From Pseudoponticoccus marisrubri (lineage in GTDB: Bacteria > Pseudomonadota > Alphaproteobacteria > Rhodobacterales > Rhodobacteraceae), in contig NZ_LPXO01000001.1 of assembly GCF_001482405.1 (NCBI RefSeq), positions 496,001-560,000 on the forward strand: 64,000 nucleotides of DNA, written 5' to 3'. The notes under the pieces were generated by a model. That model did not search any database, had not been told where the DNA came from, and saw nothing but the letters and a program-made list of their open reading frames with translations. Numbering within the stretch: position 1 is the first letter of the stretch; every line of letters starts with the position of its first letter. The position numbers and the translations under genes were made by a program. Of the stretch, positions 54,344-63,328 are shown piece after piece.

Positions 54344-55276
54344 ATGCCCGATATCCTGTTCGCCGCCTCCTCCGAAAGCTGGGAGGAGTACGAGGCCCCG
54401 CTGCGCCGCGCCTTCGACGCGGTCGGGCTGGACGCCCGGATCGCCCCCGAGATGGCGCCGGAGGAGGTCGAGTACGTGATCTACGCGCCCAACTCGGCGC
54501 TGCAGGATTTCACCCCCTACACGCGGCTGAAGGCGGTGCTGAACCTCTGGGCCGGGGTCGAGGACGTGGTCGGCAACACCACCCTCAAGGCGCCGCTGGC
54601 CCGGATGGTCGACCCCGACGGGCTGACGCAAGGCATGGTCGAATGGGTGACCGGCCACGTGCTGCGCCATCACCTGGGCATGGACGCCCATATCGTGAAC
54701 CCCGAGCGGCGCTGGGACGCGACCCCGCCGCCGCTGGCCACGGAGCGCCCGGTCACGATCCTCGGGCTGGGCACCCTGGGTCAGGCCTGCGGCGCGGCGC
54801 TCGGCGCCCTGGGCTTTCCGGTGACCGGCTGGAGCCGCTCGGCCAAGCAGGTCGACGGGATCCGTTGCCTGCACGGCGCGGATGGCCTGGCCGAAGCGCT
54901 GTCAGGCGCGCAGATCGTGGTGCTGCTGCTGCCCGACACGCCGCAGACCGAGAACCTGATGGATGCCGAGCGCCTCGCCCTGCCCGCCCCGGGCGCGGTA
55001 CTGATCAACCCCGGCCGCGGCCCGCTGATCGACGATGACGCGCTGATTGCAGCGCTGGATGCAGGACAGATCGGACACGCCACGCTGGACGTGTTCCGCA
55101 CCGAACCGCTGCCAGAGGACCACGCCTTCTGGGCGCATCCCAAGGTGACGGTCACGCCGCATATCGCCTCGACCACCCGGCCCGAGACGGCGGCCCTGGT
55201 GATCGCCGAGAACATCCACCGCGCCGAGACGGGCGCGCCGCTGTTGCACCTCGTGGATCGCGCCGCGGGGTATTGA
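54344..55276 (+). CDS. Glyoxylate/hydroxypyruvate reductase A-like 2-hydroxyacid dehydrogenase
   Basis: A 310-residue D-2-hydroxyacid dehydrogenase of the GhrA type. The substrate domain (about 1-100) contains LNLWAGVEDVVGN, and the Rossmann motif is ILGLGTLGQACG. The catalytic triad regions are INPGRGPLID (Arg), DVFRTEPLPEDHAFW (Glu) and VTPHIASTTRPE (His). It reduces glyoxylate or hydroxypyruvate with NAD(P)H. It follows rodA by 22 bp, but its function is unrelated to the elongasome, so co-transcription may be incidental. Confidence 0.88.
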   Translation: MPDILFAASSESWEEYEAPLRRAFDAVGLDARIAPEMAPEEVEYVIYAPNSALQDFTPYTRLKAVLNLWAGVEDVVGNTTLKAPLARMVDPDGLTQGMVEWVTGHVLRHHLGMDAHIVNPERRWDATPPPLATERPVTILGLGTLGQACGAALGALGFPVTGWSRSAKQVDGIRCLHGADGLAEALSGAQIVVLLLPDTPQTENLMDAERLALPAPGAVLINPGRGPLIDDDALIAALDAGQIGHATLDVFRTEPLPEDHAFWAHPKVTVTPHIASTTRPETAALVIAENIHRAETGAPLLHLVDRAAGY

Positions 55277-55300
55277 GGCGCCGCGCAAGCGAGCTGAGTG

Positions 55301-55359
55301 CGGAGGGGGCGCTGCCCCAGCCCTTCGGGCCCCCCGGAGTATTTTCGGAAAGATGAAAG
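55301..55359. repeat. Intergenic hairpin repeat with conserved 27-bp tail (copy 2)
   Basis: Two small hairpins (GGGGC-GCT-GCCCC at 55306-55318 and GCCC-TTC-GGGC at 55320-55330) are closed by CGG/CCG (55301-55303 with 55334-55336). The tail at 55333-55359 is the second copy of the element at 38181-38207, with 25 of 27 positions identical. It lies between converging genes. Confidence 0.75.
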
Positions 55360-55369
55360 GGCTGTCGGG

Positions 55370-55636
55370 TCACTGCGTGTCCGGGGCGCTGCCCTTGGCG
55401 CGGCCGGGCATGCAGTAGTACCGCGTCTCGACCTCGGGGCGCTCCTGGAAGAGGCGGGCGGCGAGCCAGCAATTCTCGGCATTGGTCTCGGCGCCGTGGC
55501 GCGTGTCGAAGGTGGCGACATGTTCCGAGGCCAGCGGGTCGCCGGGCGAGGAGCGGTAGAGGGAATAGATCCCCTCGGCCGCCGCTCCGGCCGGCAGGGC
55601 TGTCAGACAGAGAAGGGCGATGATCGGGCGCATCAT
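55370..55636 (-). CDS. Small secreted protein of unknown function
   Basis: An 88-residue protein with a signal peptide (MMRPIIALLCLTALPAGAAA, cleavage near residue 20). A short mature part has TFDTRHGAETNAENCWLAARLF and TRYYCMPGRAKG, with two cysteines that could form one disulfide. The start overlaps the stop of the MaoC gene (ATGA), so the two are translationally coupled. A second Met follows immediately. I do not recognise a family. Confidence 0.7.
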   Translation of the reverse strand: MMRPIIALLCLTALPAGAAAEGIYSLYRSSPGDPLASEHVATFDTRHGAETNAENCWLAARLFQERPEVETRYYCMPGRAKGSAPDTQ

Positions 55637-56076
55637 GCCTCCTGGTAGATGCGGGTGATCCAGTTGGCCACGAGCGCAGGGTGCGCGGCGCCCGCGATCT
55701 CGACCTCGACATCCCAATGCACGTTCAGGGCAGTGCCGCGTTCCTCGACATCGGCCACGATGAAGCGGCCGCGCACGCGGGCGCCGACGCGCACGGGGGT
55801 GACGAAGCGGATCCGGTCGAAGCCGTAATTCACGCTGGCGGCCATGCCGGGCAGATCGGCGGTGACCTCGTCGCTCATGGCGGTGAGCATCGACAGGGTC
55901 AGGAAGCCGTGGCAGATCGCGCCGCCGAAGGGCGTCTCGGCCGCGGCGCGGGCCTCGTCGAGATGGATGAACTGCCAATCCTCGGTGGCCTCGGCAAAGG
56001 CGCGGACCCGGGCCGTGTCCATCGTAACCCAGCCGCTGTGGCGCGGCGGCAGGGCGCGCAGCGCGTCAGCCAGCAT
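55633..56076 (-). CDS. MaoC-like (R)-specific enoyl-CoA hydratase
   Basis: A 147-residue hot-dog-fold protein. RVRAFAEATEDWQFIHLDEARAA carries the catalytic Asp...His pair of the MaoC/PhaJ hydratases, and FGGAICHGFLTLSML is the oxyanion/overhang segment. It hydrates enoyl-CoA in fatty-acid-type metabolism. The start is taken at the Met before LADALRALPP, overlapping the ligase gene by 11 nt; a start at 56097 is also possible. Its association with an acyl-CoA ligase suggests that both act on the same carboxylic acid. Confidence 0.85.
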   Translation of the reverse strand: MLADALRALPPRHSGWVTMDTARVRAFAEATEDWQFIHLDEARAAAETPFGGAICHGFLTLSMLTAMSDEVTADLPGMAASVNYGFDRIRFVTPVRVGARVRGRFIVADVEERGTALNVHWDVEVEIAGAAHPALVANWITRIYQEA

Positions 56077-57700
56077 CGGGCAGCCCGTACCCGGCATAGC
56101 GCCGGCGCAGGTCCAGCTTGGAGACCTTGCCCGTGGCGGTCAGGGGCAGGTCCTCGACGATCTCGAGCGCATCGGGGAATTGCCAGCGGGCGAGGTGGTC
56201 CTGCATGGCGGCGTGGATCTCGTCCAGCCCCGGCGGGTCGGCCACGTCGCGGGGCACGACGACCAGCAGCGGGCGTTCCTCCCATTTCGGGTGGGGCACG
56301 GCGATCACCGCGCAATTGGCCACCTTGGGATGGGCCATGGCGATGTTCTCGAGGTCGAGCGAGCTGATCCATTCGCCGCCCGACTTGATCAGGTCCTTGG
56401 CGCGGTCGCGGATGTAGAGAAACCCGTCGGGGTCGATGCTGGCCACGTCGCCGGTGCCGAACCAGCCCTCGGCATCGAAGGCCCGAGACGTGGCGGTCGC
56501 GTTGTCGAAATACTCGGCGATCACCGTGTTGGCGCGCACGAAGAGTTCGCCCGTGGCGATGCCGTCCTGCGGCAGGGTCGCGCCGGTCGCGTCGACGATC
56601 TTGAGGTCCACCCCGAAGAGGCGCCGGCCCTGTTTCGACTTCAGTGCCAGCCGTTCGGCGTCGTCCAGGGCGCCGAGGCCGGTGGGCAGCTGGGCCTGCG
56701 TGCCGACGGGGCTCATCTCGGTCATGCCCCAGGCGTGGCAGATATCGACCCCGCGGGTTTCGAAGAAGGAAATCATCGCGCGCGGCGCGGCCGAGCCGCC
56801 GATCGCCAGCTGGTCGAGCGTGGCGGGCGCATGGCCGCGATTCTCGATCTCGGCGCCGAGCCCCAGCCAGACCGTGGGTACACCCCAGCTGGCCGTGACG
56901 CGCTCGGCCTCCATCAGCTCGAACAGCGCGGCGCCGTCCAGCCGCGGACCCGGCATGATCAGCGAGGCGCCGACCAGCGGGGCGGCATAGGCCAGACCCC
57001 AGGAATTGACGTGGAACATGGGCACGCCCGGCAGGATTCGGGCGCCCTCGTGCAGGCTGCGCGGCACGGTCAGCGCCACGGTCATCGCGTGCAGCACAGT
57101 GGAGCGGTGGGAATAGAGCGCGCCCTTGGGATGCCCGGTGGTGCCCGAGGTGTAGCAGAGCGCGGCGGCCGTGGTCTCGTCCATCATCGGCCAGTCATAG
57201 GTGTCGGGCCGGCCCTCGAGCATCTCCTCGTAGCAAAGCAGGTCCAGCGCGCTGTCGGGCATGTGGGCGCGATCGGTCAGCACCACGATCACCAGATCGT
57301 CGGGAAGCTGCGGGGCCAGGGCCTCGACCAGCGGCACGAAGCTGGTATCGACGCAGAGCACGCGGTCCTGCGCATGGGTGATGATGTAGAGCATCTGCTC
57401 GGCCGAGAGGCGCGGATTGATCGTGTGGCAGACCGCGCCCATGCCCGAGATGGCGTAGTAGAGCTCGAAATGACGGTATCCGTTCCAGGCCAGCGTGGCG
57501 ACACGGGTGCCATGGGTGACCCCCAGCCCGGCCAGCCCGTGCGCCAGCTGCGCGGCGCGCCGGTAGGCGGTGGCATAGCTTTCGCGGTGCAGGTCGCCCT
57601 CGGTCCGGACCGAGACGATCTCGCCGGCGGGGTGCAGCTCGGCCGCGTAGCGCAGGATCTCGATGATCCTGAGCGGCACGTGCATCATGCCTCCTTGCAT
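56066..57700 (-). CDS. AMP-dependent acyl-CoA synthetase (medium/long-chain or DmdB-like)
   Basis: Acyl-CoA ligase of the ANL superfamily, 544 residues. The AMP-binding P-loop is ALCYTSGTTGHPKG, the A5-type motif is HAWGMTEMSPVG, the hinge and A8 region is GWFGTGDVASIDPDGFLYIRDRAKD, and the catalytic lysine lies near the end in LTATGKVSKLDLR. It activates a carboxylic acid to its CoA thioester. The closest recollected relatives are medium-chain ligases and the methylmercaptopropionate ligase DmdB of roseobacters; substrate cannot be decided here. It is first of a three-gene unit with the MaoC hydratase and the small secreted protein. Confidence 0.9.
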   Translation of the reverse strand: MQGGMMHVPLRIIEILRYAAELHPAGEIVSVRTEGDLHRESYATAYRRAAQLAHGLAGLGVTHGTRVATLAWNGYRHFELYYAISGMGAVCHTINPRLSAEQMLYIITHAQDRVLCVDTSFVPLVEALAPQLPDDLVIVVLTDRAHMPDSALDLLCYEEMLEGRPDTYDWPMMDETTAAALCYTSGTTGHPKGALYSHRSTVLHAMTVALTVPRSLHEGARILPGVPMFHVNSWGLAYAAPLVGASLIMPGPRLDGAALFELMEAERVTASWGVPTVWLGLGAEIENRGHAPATLDQLAIGGSAAPRAMISFFETRGVDICHAWGMTEMSPVGTQAQLPTGLGALDDAERLALKSKQGRRLFGVDLKIVDATGATLPQDGIATGELFVRANTVIAEYFDNATATSRAFDAEGWFGTGDVASIDPDGFLYIRDRAKDLIKSGGEWISSLDLENIAMAHPKVANCAVIAVPHPKWEERPLLVVVPRDVADPPGLDEIHAAMQDHLARWQFPDALEIVEDLPLTATGKVSKLDLRRRYAGYGLPDAG

Positions 57701-57798
57701 CGGACCCTCCCTTGTCGTCAGCGCATGTCTGCATAGATTGGCCGGGTTGGCGCGCTGCGCGCAACAGATTTTCCCGAACGGACAGGCAAGGAGCCCCC

Positions 57799-58827
57799 AT
57801 GACCGACCAGATGCGCTGCATCACGCTTGCGCGACGCCCCGACGGCGCGCCGGTGCTTGAAGATTTCGGACACGAGACGCGACCCATGCCCCAGCCGGCG
57901 GAGGGCGAGGTGCTGGTCGAGGTCTCGCACCTGTCGCTCGATCCCTACATGCGCGGCCGGATGAGCGAGGGGCCCAGCTATGCCCCCTCGGTCGAGCTGG
58001 GCGAGGTGATGACCGGCCAGGGGGTCGGCCGGGTGCTGGCCTCGCGCGTCGAGGGCGTGGCCGAGGGCGACATCGTCACCGGCATGACCGGCTGGGCCAG
58101 CCACGCGTTGCTCAAGGCCGACGCGCTGCGCAAGCTGGACGGCGACCTGCCCCCTTCGACCGCGCTGGGGGTGCTGGGCATGCCGGGGCTGACCGCCTGG
58201 GCGGGGCTGCGCGAATACGGCCGGCCCAAGGCGGGCGAGACGTTGGTCGTGGCCGCCGCCACCGGGCCGGTGGGCTCGCTGGTGGGGCAGCTGGCCAAGG
58301 CGGCCGGGCTGCGCACCGTGGCCGTGGCCGGCGGCGCCGAGAAGTGCAAGCTGGCCACCGAGCGCTTCGGCTTCGACGCCGCGGTGGATCACCGCGCCCA
58401 TCCCGATGCCGAAAGCCTGCGCGCCGCGTTGGCCGAGGCCGCGCCGGACGGGGTCGACATCTACTGGGAGAATGTCGGCGGCAAGGTGCTGGAGGCGGTG
58501 CTGCCGCTGATGAACACGCATGGTCGAATCCCGGTCTGCGGCACGATCGCGTGGTACAGCGGTGCCGAGGACACGGCCGACCGGCTGCCCGCCACCTGGC
58601 GCAGCATCCTGGTCAAGCGGCTGCAGGTGGCCGGCTTCATCATCTTCGATCACTGGAACCTGATGCCGGAATTCGTGGCCGAGATGACGCCGCGCGTGGC
58701 CGCGGGCGAGATCGCCTTTCTCGAGGATGTGACCGAGGGGCTGGAGAACGCGCCGGCGGCCTTCCTGTCGCTGCTGGAAGGCGGCAATACCGGCAAGGCC
58801 GTAGTCAAGCTGACCGGCGAGGGCTGA
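57799..58827 (+). CDS. NADP-dependent medium-chain reductase/dehydrogenase (zinc-free, CurA/leukotriene-B4-dehydrogenase type)
   Basis: A 342-residue MDR-family oxidoreductase. Starts MRCITLARRPDG; VSHLSLDPYMRGRMSEGPSYAP is typical of the CurA/prostaglandin-reductase branch and lacks the zinc-binding cysteines. LGMPGLTAWAGL, the Rossmann motif AAATGPVGSLVGQLAK, and YWENVGGKVLEAVLPLM follow. It likely reduces alpha,beta-unsaturated carbonyls with NADPH. AAGGAG precedes the ATG; the frame upstream to 57712 lacks support. It is divergent from the acyl-CoA ligase. Confidence 0.92.
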   Translation: MTDQMRCITLARRPDGAPVLEDFGHETRPMPQPAEGEVLVEVSHLSLDPYMRGRMSEGPSYAPSVELGEVMTGQGVGRVLASRVEGVAEGDIVTGMTGWASHALLKADALRKLDGDLPPSTALGVLGMPGLTAWAGLREYGRPKAGETLVVAAATGPVGSLVGQLAKAAGLRTVAVAGGAEKCKLATERFGFDAAVDHRAHPDAESLRAALAEAAPDGVDIYWENVGGKVLEAVLPLMNTHGRIPVCGTIAWYSGAEDTADRLPATWRSILVKRLQVAGFIIFDHWNLMPEFVAEMTPRVAAGEIAFLEDVTEGLENAPAAFLSLLEGGNTGKAVVKLTGEG

Positions 58828-58869
58828 GGCCGCATCGCCATGAGCCTGCCGGTCTCGAAATCGGCGGGC

Positions 58870-60402
58870 TCAGCCCTCCTCGGCGCTGCCGGTCAGGGCC
58901 AGCGGCGCCGGGGCCCCGCCAAGATCGTCGATGCGCAGCCCGCCGGTGGGCCGCGCCAGGCGGTTGCGCACCACCCAGAACAGTCGCGATTGCGCCCGCG
59001 TGATCGCCACATAGGCCAGCCGTTTCCACAGCGGCTGGCCAGCCTCGGTCCGGCCCATGCGCGCCGCGGCGTAGAGGTCGGGCGCAAAGACCTGAACGTT
59101 CTCCCATTGCGAGCCTTGCGCCTTGTGGATCGTCACCGCGGCGCCGTGCAGGAAGGTGGCGCCCATGCGCGCGGCATAGGGGATGAAGGGCTCTTCCGCC
59201 TCGGGCTTCTCGATCTTGACGATGGAAGAGGCCGAGATCTGCGGCTCGGGCGCACCCACGAGGTGCAGCTTGGAGAACCCCGGCTTGCGCCCGGGGCCCA
59301 GATAGATCGCCTGCGCACCCTTGATCAGCCCGCGCGCCTCGAGATCCAGCCGCTTCTTGCGGTGCTTCAGCGGCAGCTCGATCCCGTCGCAGATCAGCGG
59401 CTCACCGGGCAGAAGCTCGGTCTCGGGCGCGCCATGCACGTGGCGGAAAGCATGGATCAGCCGGATCCGCGTGGCATTGCGCCAGACCAGCACGGGCGAG
59501 CGCGCCATCAGGTCGACCTCGACCCGCTGGCTCCAGACCACCCGCTCGTCGCGCGAAGCGGCTTGCTCGACCAGCCGCTCGAAATCCTCGAAACCCAGCT
59601 CGGGATCGGCCAGCGCATGGGCGAGGTCCAGGATCGGGTTGTCCGCCGCCTGCCGGTGGATGCGGCTCAGCTCCTGTTTCTGGCTCTCGCGCAAATCGTC
59701 GAAGACCATCTTGCCCGACTGGTTCACCGGCGCCAGCTGCGCGGGATCGCCGAACAGGATCAGGTTGGGAAAGATCTCCTGCAGGTCCTCGAACTGGCGT
59801 TCGTCCAGCATCGAGGCCTCGTCGACGAAGCCGATATCCAGCGGCTCCTCGCGGCGCTTCCAGCCGGTGATGAAATCGCTTCCGCGCAAGCCCGCCGCGG
59901 CCAGCGCCGCGGGGACCGAGGCATGCGCCTGGTAGCTGGCCTCGGCGCGGGCCAGCGCCTCCTCGGTCAGCTCTTCCAGCTCGGGTTTCTCGCCATTGCC
60001 CATCAGCCATTCGGCGATGCGCTCGTATTCCGGGTCATAGACCGGCGTGTAGATGATGCGGTGGATCGTGGTCGCCGGCACGCCGCGCATGCGCAGCACG
60101 CTGGCCGCCTTGTTGGTCGGCGCCAGCACGGCCAGGGTGCGGCGCTCCTTGCGCTTGCGCCCCTCGTAATCGCCCGAGACCGTCTCGACCCCGATCGCCT
60201 CCAGCGCCTTGACCAGCTCGGCCAGCAGCAGCGTCTTGCCGCTGCCCGCCTTGCCCATCAGCGCCATGACGCCGCGCTTGCCCTCGCGCGGGGGCAGGCA
60301 CATCCCCTCGTCCAGATCCACGCCCGCCCCGCGCAGCATCTCGGTCACGCGGTCATAGGCAGCGGCCTGGTCATCGGAAAGGGTCAGCGCGGGCAATGTC
60401 AT
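58870..60402 (-). CDS. RecD/Pif1-like superfamily 1 DNA helicase
   Basis: ATP-dependent helicase of 510 residues. Motif I (Walker A) is GKAGSGKT at about 50-57, motif Ia is LAPTNKAASVLR, motif II is DIGFVDEASMLD, motif III is LFGDPAQLAPV, motif V is AVTIHKAQGSQWENV and motif VI is YVAITRAQSRLFWV. This is the SF1B arrangement of RecD-like and Pif1-like 5'-3' helicases. It lacks the RecD N-terminal domain and no recB or recC is near, so a stand-alone repair or recombination helicase is likely. Monocistronic. Confidence 0.9.
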   Translation of the reverse strand: MTLPALTLSDDQAAAYDRVTEMLRGAGVDLDEGMCLPPREGKRGVMALMGKAGSGKTLLLAELVKALEAIGVETVSGDYEGRKRKERRTLAVLAPTNKAASVLRMRGVPATTIHRIIYTPVYDPEYERIAEWLMGNGEKPELEELTEEALARAEASYQAHASVPAALAAAGLRGSDFITGWKRREEPLDIGFVDEASMLDERQFEDLQEIFPNLILFGDPAQLAPVNQSGKMVFDDLRESQKQELSRIHRQAADNPILDLAHALADPELGFEDFERLVEQAASRDERVVWSQRVEVDLMARSPVLVWRNATRIRLIHAFRHVHGAPETELLPGEPLICDGIELPLKHRKKRLDLEARGLIKGAQAIYLGPGRKPGFSKLHLVGAPEPQISASSIVKIEKPEAEEPFIPYAARMGATFLHGAAVTIHKAQGSQWENVQVFAPDLYAAARMGRTEAGQPLWKRLAYVAITRAQSRLFWVVRNRLARPTGGLRIDDLGGAPAPLALTGSAEEG

Positions 60403-60471
60403 GGCGGCACCCTATCCCGGCCGCCGGCCCTCCGCCAGAAGGCTTGACCGCCAAGCCCCAGGTCGGGGACG

Positions 60472-60498
60472 AAAAAACGCGCCCCCGCGGGGGGCGCG
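60472..60498 (-). terminator. Rho-independent terminator after the decarboxylase gene
   Basis: On the minus strand CGCGCCCCC pairs with GGGGGCGCG around a 3-nt loop and is followed by six T. It begins 10 bp after the stop codon and separates the decarboxylase from the helicase gene. Confidence 0.9.
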
Positions 60499-60507
60499 CC
60501 TGCCGGG

Positions 60508-61677
60508 TCAGAGCTCGACCACGTCCAGCGGCGGGAAGCCGTTGAACCCGACCGAGGCATAGGTCGAGGTATAGGCGCCGCAATTGCGGATCAGGATGCG
60601 GTCGCCCGAGGCCAGCCCCAGCGGCAGCTGCACCGGGTGCTGTTCATAGAGCACATCGGCGCTGTCGCAGGACGGCCCGGCCAGGATGCAAGGCCCGGTC
60701 GGCTCGGCATCGCGCGGCGTGACGAACTGGTAGCGGATCGCCTCGTCGATGGTCTCGGCCAGCCCCGAGAACTTGCCGATATCCAGGTACACCCAGCGAT
60801 GCAGGTCATTGGCCGACTTGCGCGCCACCAGCAGCACCTCGGCCGAGATCGCACCCGCCTCGGCCACCAGCCCGCGACCCGGCTCGGCCATGACATGGGC
60901 CACGGCGCCGAAGCGCTCGCTCACCAGCCGCATCACCTCGGCGGCATAGAGCGTGGGCGCCTGCACCTCCTGCCCGTAGAAGGCGGGAAAGCCGCCGCCG
61001 ATGTTCAGCAGGCTCAGCCCGAACCCGGCGTCTTGCGCGGCGTGCCAGACCTCGGCCACCTGGTCGAGCACCGGCGCCCACATGGAGGCCTGCCGGGTCT
61101 GCGAGCCGACATGGAAGCTCAGCCCCACCGGCTGCAGCCCCAGCGCGCGGGCCCGCTCCATCAGCCACAGCGCCTTGGACGGCGCGCAGCCGAACTTGCG
61201 CGACAGCGGCCAGTCGGCCTGCGACGCCTCGACGATCAGCCGGATATAGACCTCGGCCCCCGGCGCGTGGCGGGCGATCTTGTCCAACTCGTCCTCGGCA
61301 TCGGCGGCGAACAGGGTCAGCCCCGCGCCATGCGCCCAGGCGATGTCCGACACCTTCTTGACCGTGTTGCCAAAGCTGATCTGGTCGGGGCGCGCGCCGG
61401 CGGCCAGGCACATCTCGATCTCGGCCCGCGAGGCGGCATCGAAATGCGAGCCTGCCTCGACCAGCGTGGACAGGATGCCCGGCGCGGGGTTCGCCTTGAC
61501 GGCATAATGGATGCGCGCACGGCCCAGCCCCTGGGCCAGCGCGGCATATTGCCGGGCGACCTGCGTGGTGTCGATGACCAGCGTCGGCCGGTCGAAATGA
61601 TGCGTCAGGATATGCGCCTCGGCGCGCGAAAAGGATGCGGACTCGCGGGCGGCAAGCCCGGTCACGAAAGCATTCAT
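60508..61677 (-). CDS. Ornithine/lysine-type PLP-dependent decarboxylase (fold III)
   Basis: A 389-residue alanine-racemase-fold decarboxylase. PLP lysine Lys61 is in HYAVKANPAP, with LSFHVGSQT and GGGFPAFY in the barrel. EPGRGLVAEAG supplies the phosphate site, and GPSCDSADVLYE carries the catalytic cysteine and Asp of the active-site dimer. It decarboxylates ornithine and/or lysine for putrescine or cadaverine synthesis. The start is set at 61677, where GGAG has 6-nt spacing; the ATG two codons earlier (61683) abuts that site. A strong terminator follows. Confidence 0.92.
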   Translation of the reverse strand: MNAFVTGLAARESASFSRAEAHILTHHFDRPTLVIDTTQVARQYAALAQGLGRARIHYAVKANPAPGILSTLVEAGSHFDAASRAEIEMCLAAGARPDQISFGNTVKKVSDIAWAHGAGLTLFAADAEDELDKIARHAPGAEVYIRLIVEASQADWPLSRKFGCAPSKALWLMERARALGLQPVGLSFHVGSQTRQASMWAPVLDQVAEVWHAAQDAGFGLSLLNIGGGFPAFYGQEVQAPTLYAAEVMRLVSERFGAVAHVMAEPGRGLVAEAGAISAEVLLVARKSANDLHRWVYLDIGKFSGLAETIDEAIRYQFVTPRDAEPTGPCILAGPSCDSADVLYEQHPVQLPLGLASGDRILIRNCGAYTSTYASVGFNGFPPLDVVEL

Positions 61678-61887
61678 GGTCATCTCCAGTCAGACCCGGC
61701 CATGTCCGGTTTCCCGGCATGAGACCGCTCAGTTCCAAGGGGAGACGTTACCGTCGCTGCGTAACCTTAGGGGGCGTCCCTTGCGACAGAGGCGCGTGCG
61801 TTGGCGTCTATGGGCGCGCATATGGCGGCTTGGCCCGAGTCGTGCAAGGGGTTTTCGCGGCGCGGCACGGATTATCCCGGCCGGGGC

Positions 61888-62079
61888 TCAGCCCGTGTCG
61901 CGCAGGCATCGCTGCGGGGTCTTTCCGCGCGGTCCGCGCGTCTCGGCGCCGCAATGGATGCAGGTCCAGCGGCTCTGGTCTCCCTGCGGGTATTCCCGCC
62001 AGCGGCAATTGCGCGTGGCGCGGTTCGAAAAGACCGCGATGAGGATGAAGGCCACGACCAGCCCGACGATCACAAGCAT
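61888..62079 (-). CDS. Small membrane protein with cysteine-rich, zinc-ribbon-like tail
   Basis: A 63-residue protein beginning MLVIVGLVVAFILIAVFSNR, a single membrane helix. The cytoplasmic-side tail contains NCRWREY, WTCIHCGAE and QRCLRD; the four cysteines (C, CxxC, C) could hold one metal ion. The pattern resembles short conserved Rhodobacteraceae proteins without assigned role. It is 211 bp upstream of the decarboxylase on the same strand. Confidence comes from the helix plus ordered cysteines in one frame. Confidence 0.62.
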   Translation of the reverse strand: MLVIVGLVVAFILIAVFSNRATRNCRWREYPQGDQSRWTCIHCGAETRGPRGKTPQRCLRDTG

Positions 62080-62237
62080 GCCGCATGACCTATGGCGAAG
62101 CGGCGCCGCGGGCAAGGCGCCGGGGTTCCCCCTGCCCTGCTCCCCGGCGCGTCACGGGGCCGTTTGCGCTCGAGGACGGCGCCGGAGGCGCAAGGACGAG
62201 GGATCCTGCGCGCGCCCGCAGGGCGCGCTCCGTCGGA

Positions 62238-62369
62238 TCAGGCCCAGTCCGCCGCGGCCTCGTAGGCCGGGCTCTCGAACGGGGGGCATGGCGCGGGGGT
62301 GTAATAGGCCCAGGCCTCTGCCAGCGCCTCGCGGGCGGCGCGTGCCTTGCGGCTGCTCTGGATGTTCAT
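62238..62369 (-). CDS. Predicted 43-residue protein
   Basis: A short frame starting MNIQSSRKARAAREALAEAW, followed by AYYTPAPCPPFE. The Ala-rich helix and the AWAYYTP segment recall short conserved proteins of Rhodobacteraceae, though I cannot name a family. GGAAAG lies upstream of the Met. It follows sdhB on the same strand but beyond the sdhB terminator. Confidence 0.45.
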   Translation of the reverse strand: MNIQSSRKARAAREALAEAWAYYTPAPCPPFESPAYEAAADWA

Positions 62370-62482
62370 CTGCGTGGTCTTTCCGTCTCTGAATTCCCTC
62401 CCCGACGCAGCAGATAGATCATGCGTCGTGCCGCGACATGGGCACGGCTGCATGTCCGGCATGAGCCCATCACAACCCCATG

Positions 62483-62512
62483 AAAAAGCCCCGGAACCAT
62501 CGGTTCCGGGGC
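62483..62512 (-). terminator. Rho-independent terminator after sdhB
   Basis: On the minus strand an 11-bp perfect stem (GCCCCGGAACC with GGTTCCGGGGC, loop of 3) is followed by TTTTT. It lies 25 bp after the sdhB stop. Confidence 0.92.
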
Positions 62513-62536
62513 CCTGTCACACCGCGGATGGCGATC

Positions 62537-63319
62537 TCAGACGGCGCGTTCCACCATCATCTTCTTGATCTCGGCAATCGCCTTGGCCGGGTTCAGACCC
62601 TTGGGGCAGGTCTTGGTGCAGTTCATGATCGTGTGGCAGCGATAGAGCTTGAACGGATCCTCCAGCTGGTCCAGCCGCTGGCCCGTGGCCTCGTCGCGGC
62701 TGTCGATGATCCAGCGATAGGCATGCAGCAGCGCGGCCGGTCCAAGATAGCGGTCGCCATTCCACCAGTAGGACGGGCAGGCGGTCGAGCAGGACGCGCA
62801 CATCACGCATTCATAAAGCCCGTCCAGCTTCTTGCGATCCTCGATGGACTGCTTCCACTCCTTGGCCGGCCGGTTGGTCTTGGTCTCCAGCCACGGCATG
62901 ATGCTGGCATGCTGGGCGTAGAAATGCGTCAGGTCCGGGATCAGGTCCTTGACCACCGGCATGTGCGGCAGCGGGTAGATCTTGACCTCGGCGCTGGAAA
63001 TCTCGTCCAGCCCGTAGATGCAGGCCAGCGTGTTGATCCCGTCGATATTCATCGCGCAAGAGCCGCAGATCCCCTCGCGGCAGGACCGGCGGAAGGTCAG
63101 GGTCGGGTCGATCTCGTTCTTGATCTTGATCAGCGCGTCCAGGACCATCGGCCCGCAGGTCTCCATGTCGACGAAATAGGTGTCGACCCGGGGATTCTCG
63201 CCGTCATCGGGGTTCCAGCGGTAGATCTGGAACTTGCGCGTCTTCTTGGCGCCCTCGGGCTTGGGCCAGGTCTTGCCGGTGCGGATCTTGGAATTCTTTG
63301 GGAGCGTGAACTGAACCAT
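62537..63319 (-). CDS. sdhB: Succinate dehydrogenase iron-sulfur subunit
   Basis: A 260-residue subunit of respiratory complex II. Plant-type ferredoxin domain with [2Fe-2S] ligands Cys80, Cys85, Cys88 and Cys100 (CREGICGSC). The C-terminal helical domain has the [4Fe-4S] motif Cys171, Cys174, Cys177 (CVMCASC) plus Cys238, and the [3Fe-4S] ligands Cys181, Cys228 and Cys234. It moves electrons from the flavin subunit to the membrane quinone site. The other sdh genes would lie beyond the right edge, upstream on this strand; two small exported-protein genes intervene. The terminator downstream marks the operon end. Confidence 0.97.
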   Translation of the reverse strand: MVQFTLPKNSKIRTGKTWPKPEGAKKTRKFQIYRWNPDDGENPRVDTYFVDMETCGPMVLDALIKIKNEIDPTLTFRRSCREGICGSCAMNIDGINTLACIYGLDEISSAEVKIYPLPHMPVVKDLIPDLTHFYAQHASIMPWLETKTNRPAKEWKQSIEDRKKLDGLYECVMCASCSTACPSYWWNGDRYLGPAALLHAYRWIIDSRDEATGQRLDQLEDPFKLYRCHTIMNCTKTCPKGLNPAKAIAEIKKMMVERAV

Positions 63320-63328
63320 CTCTCTCTC

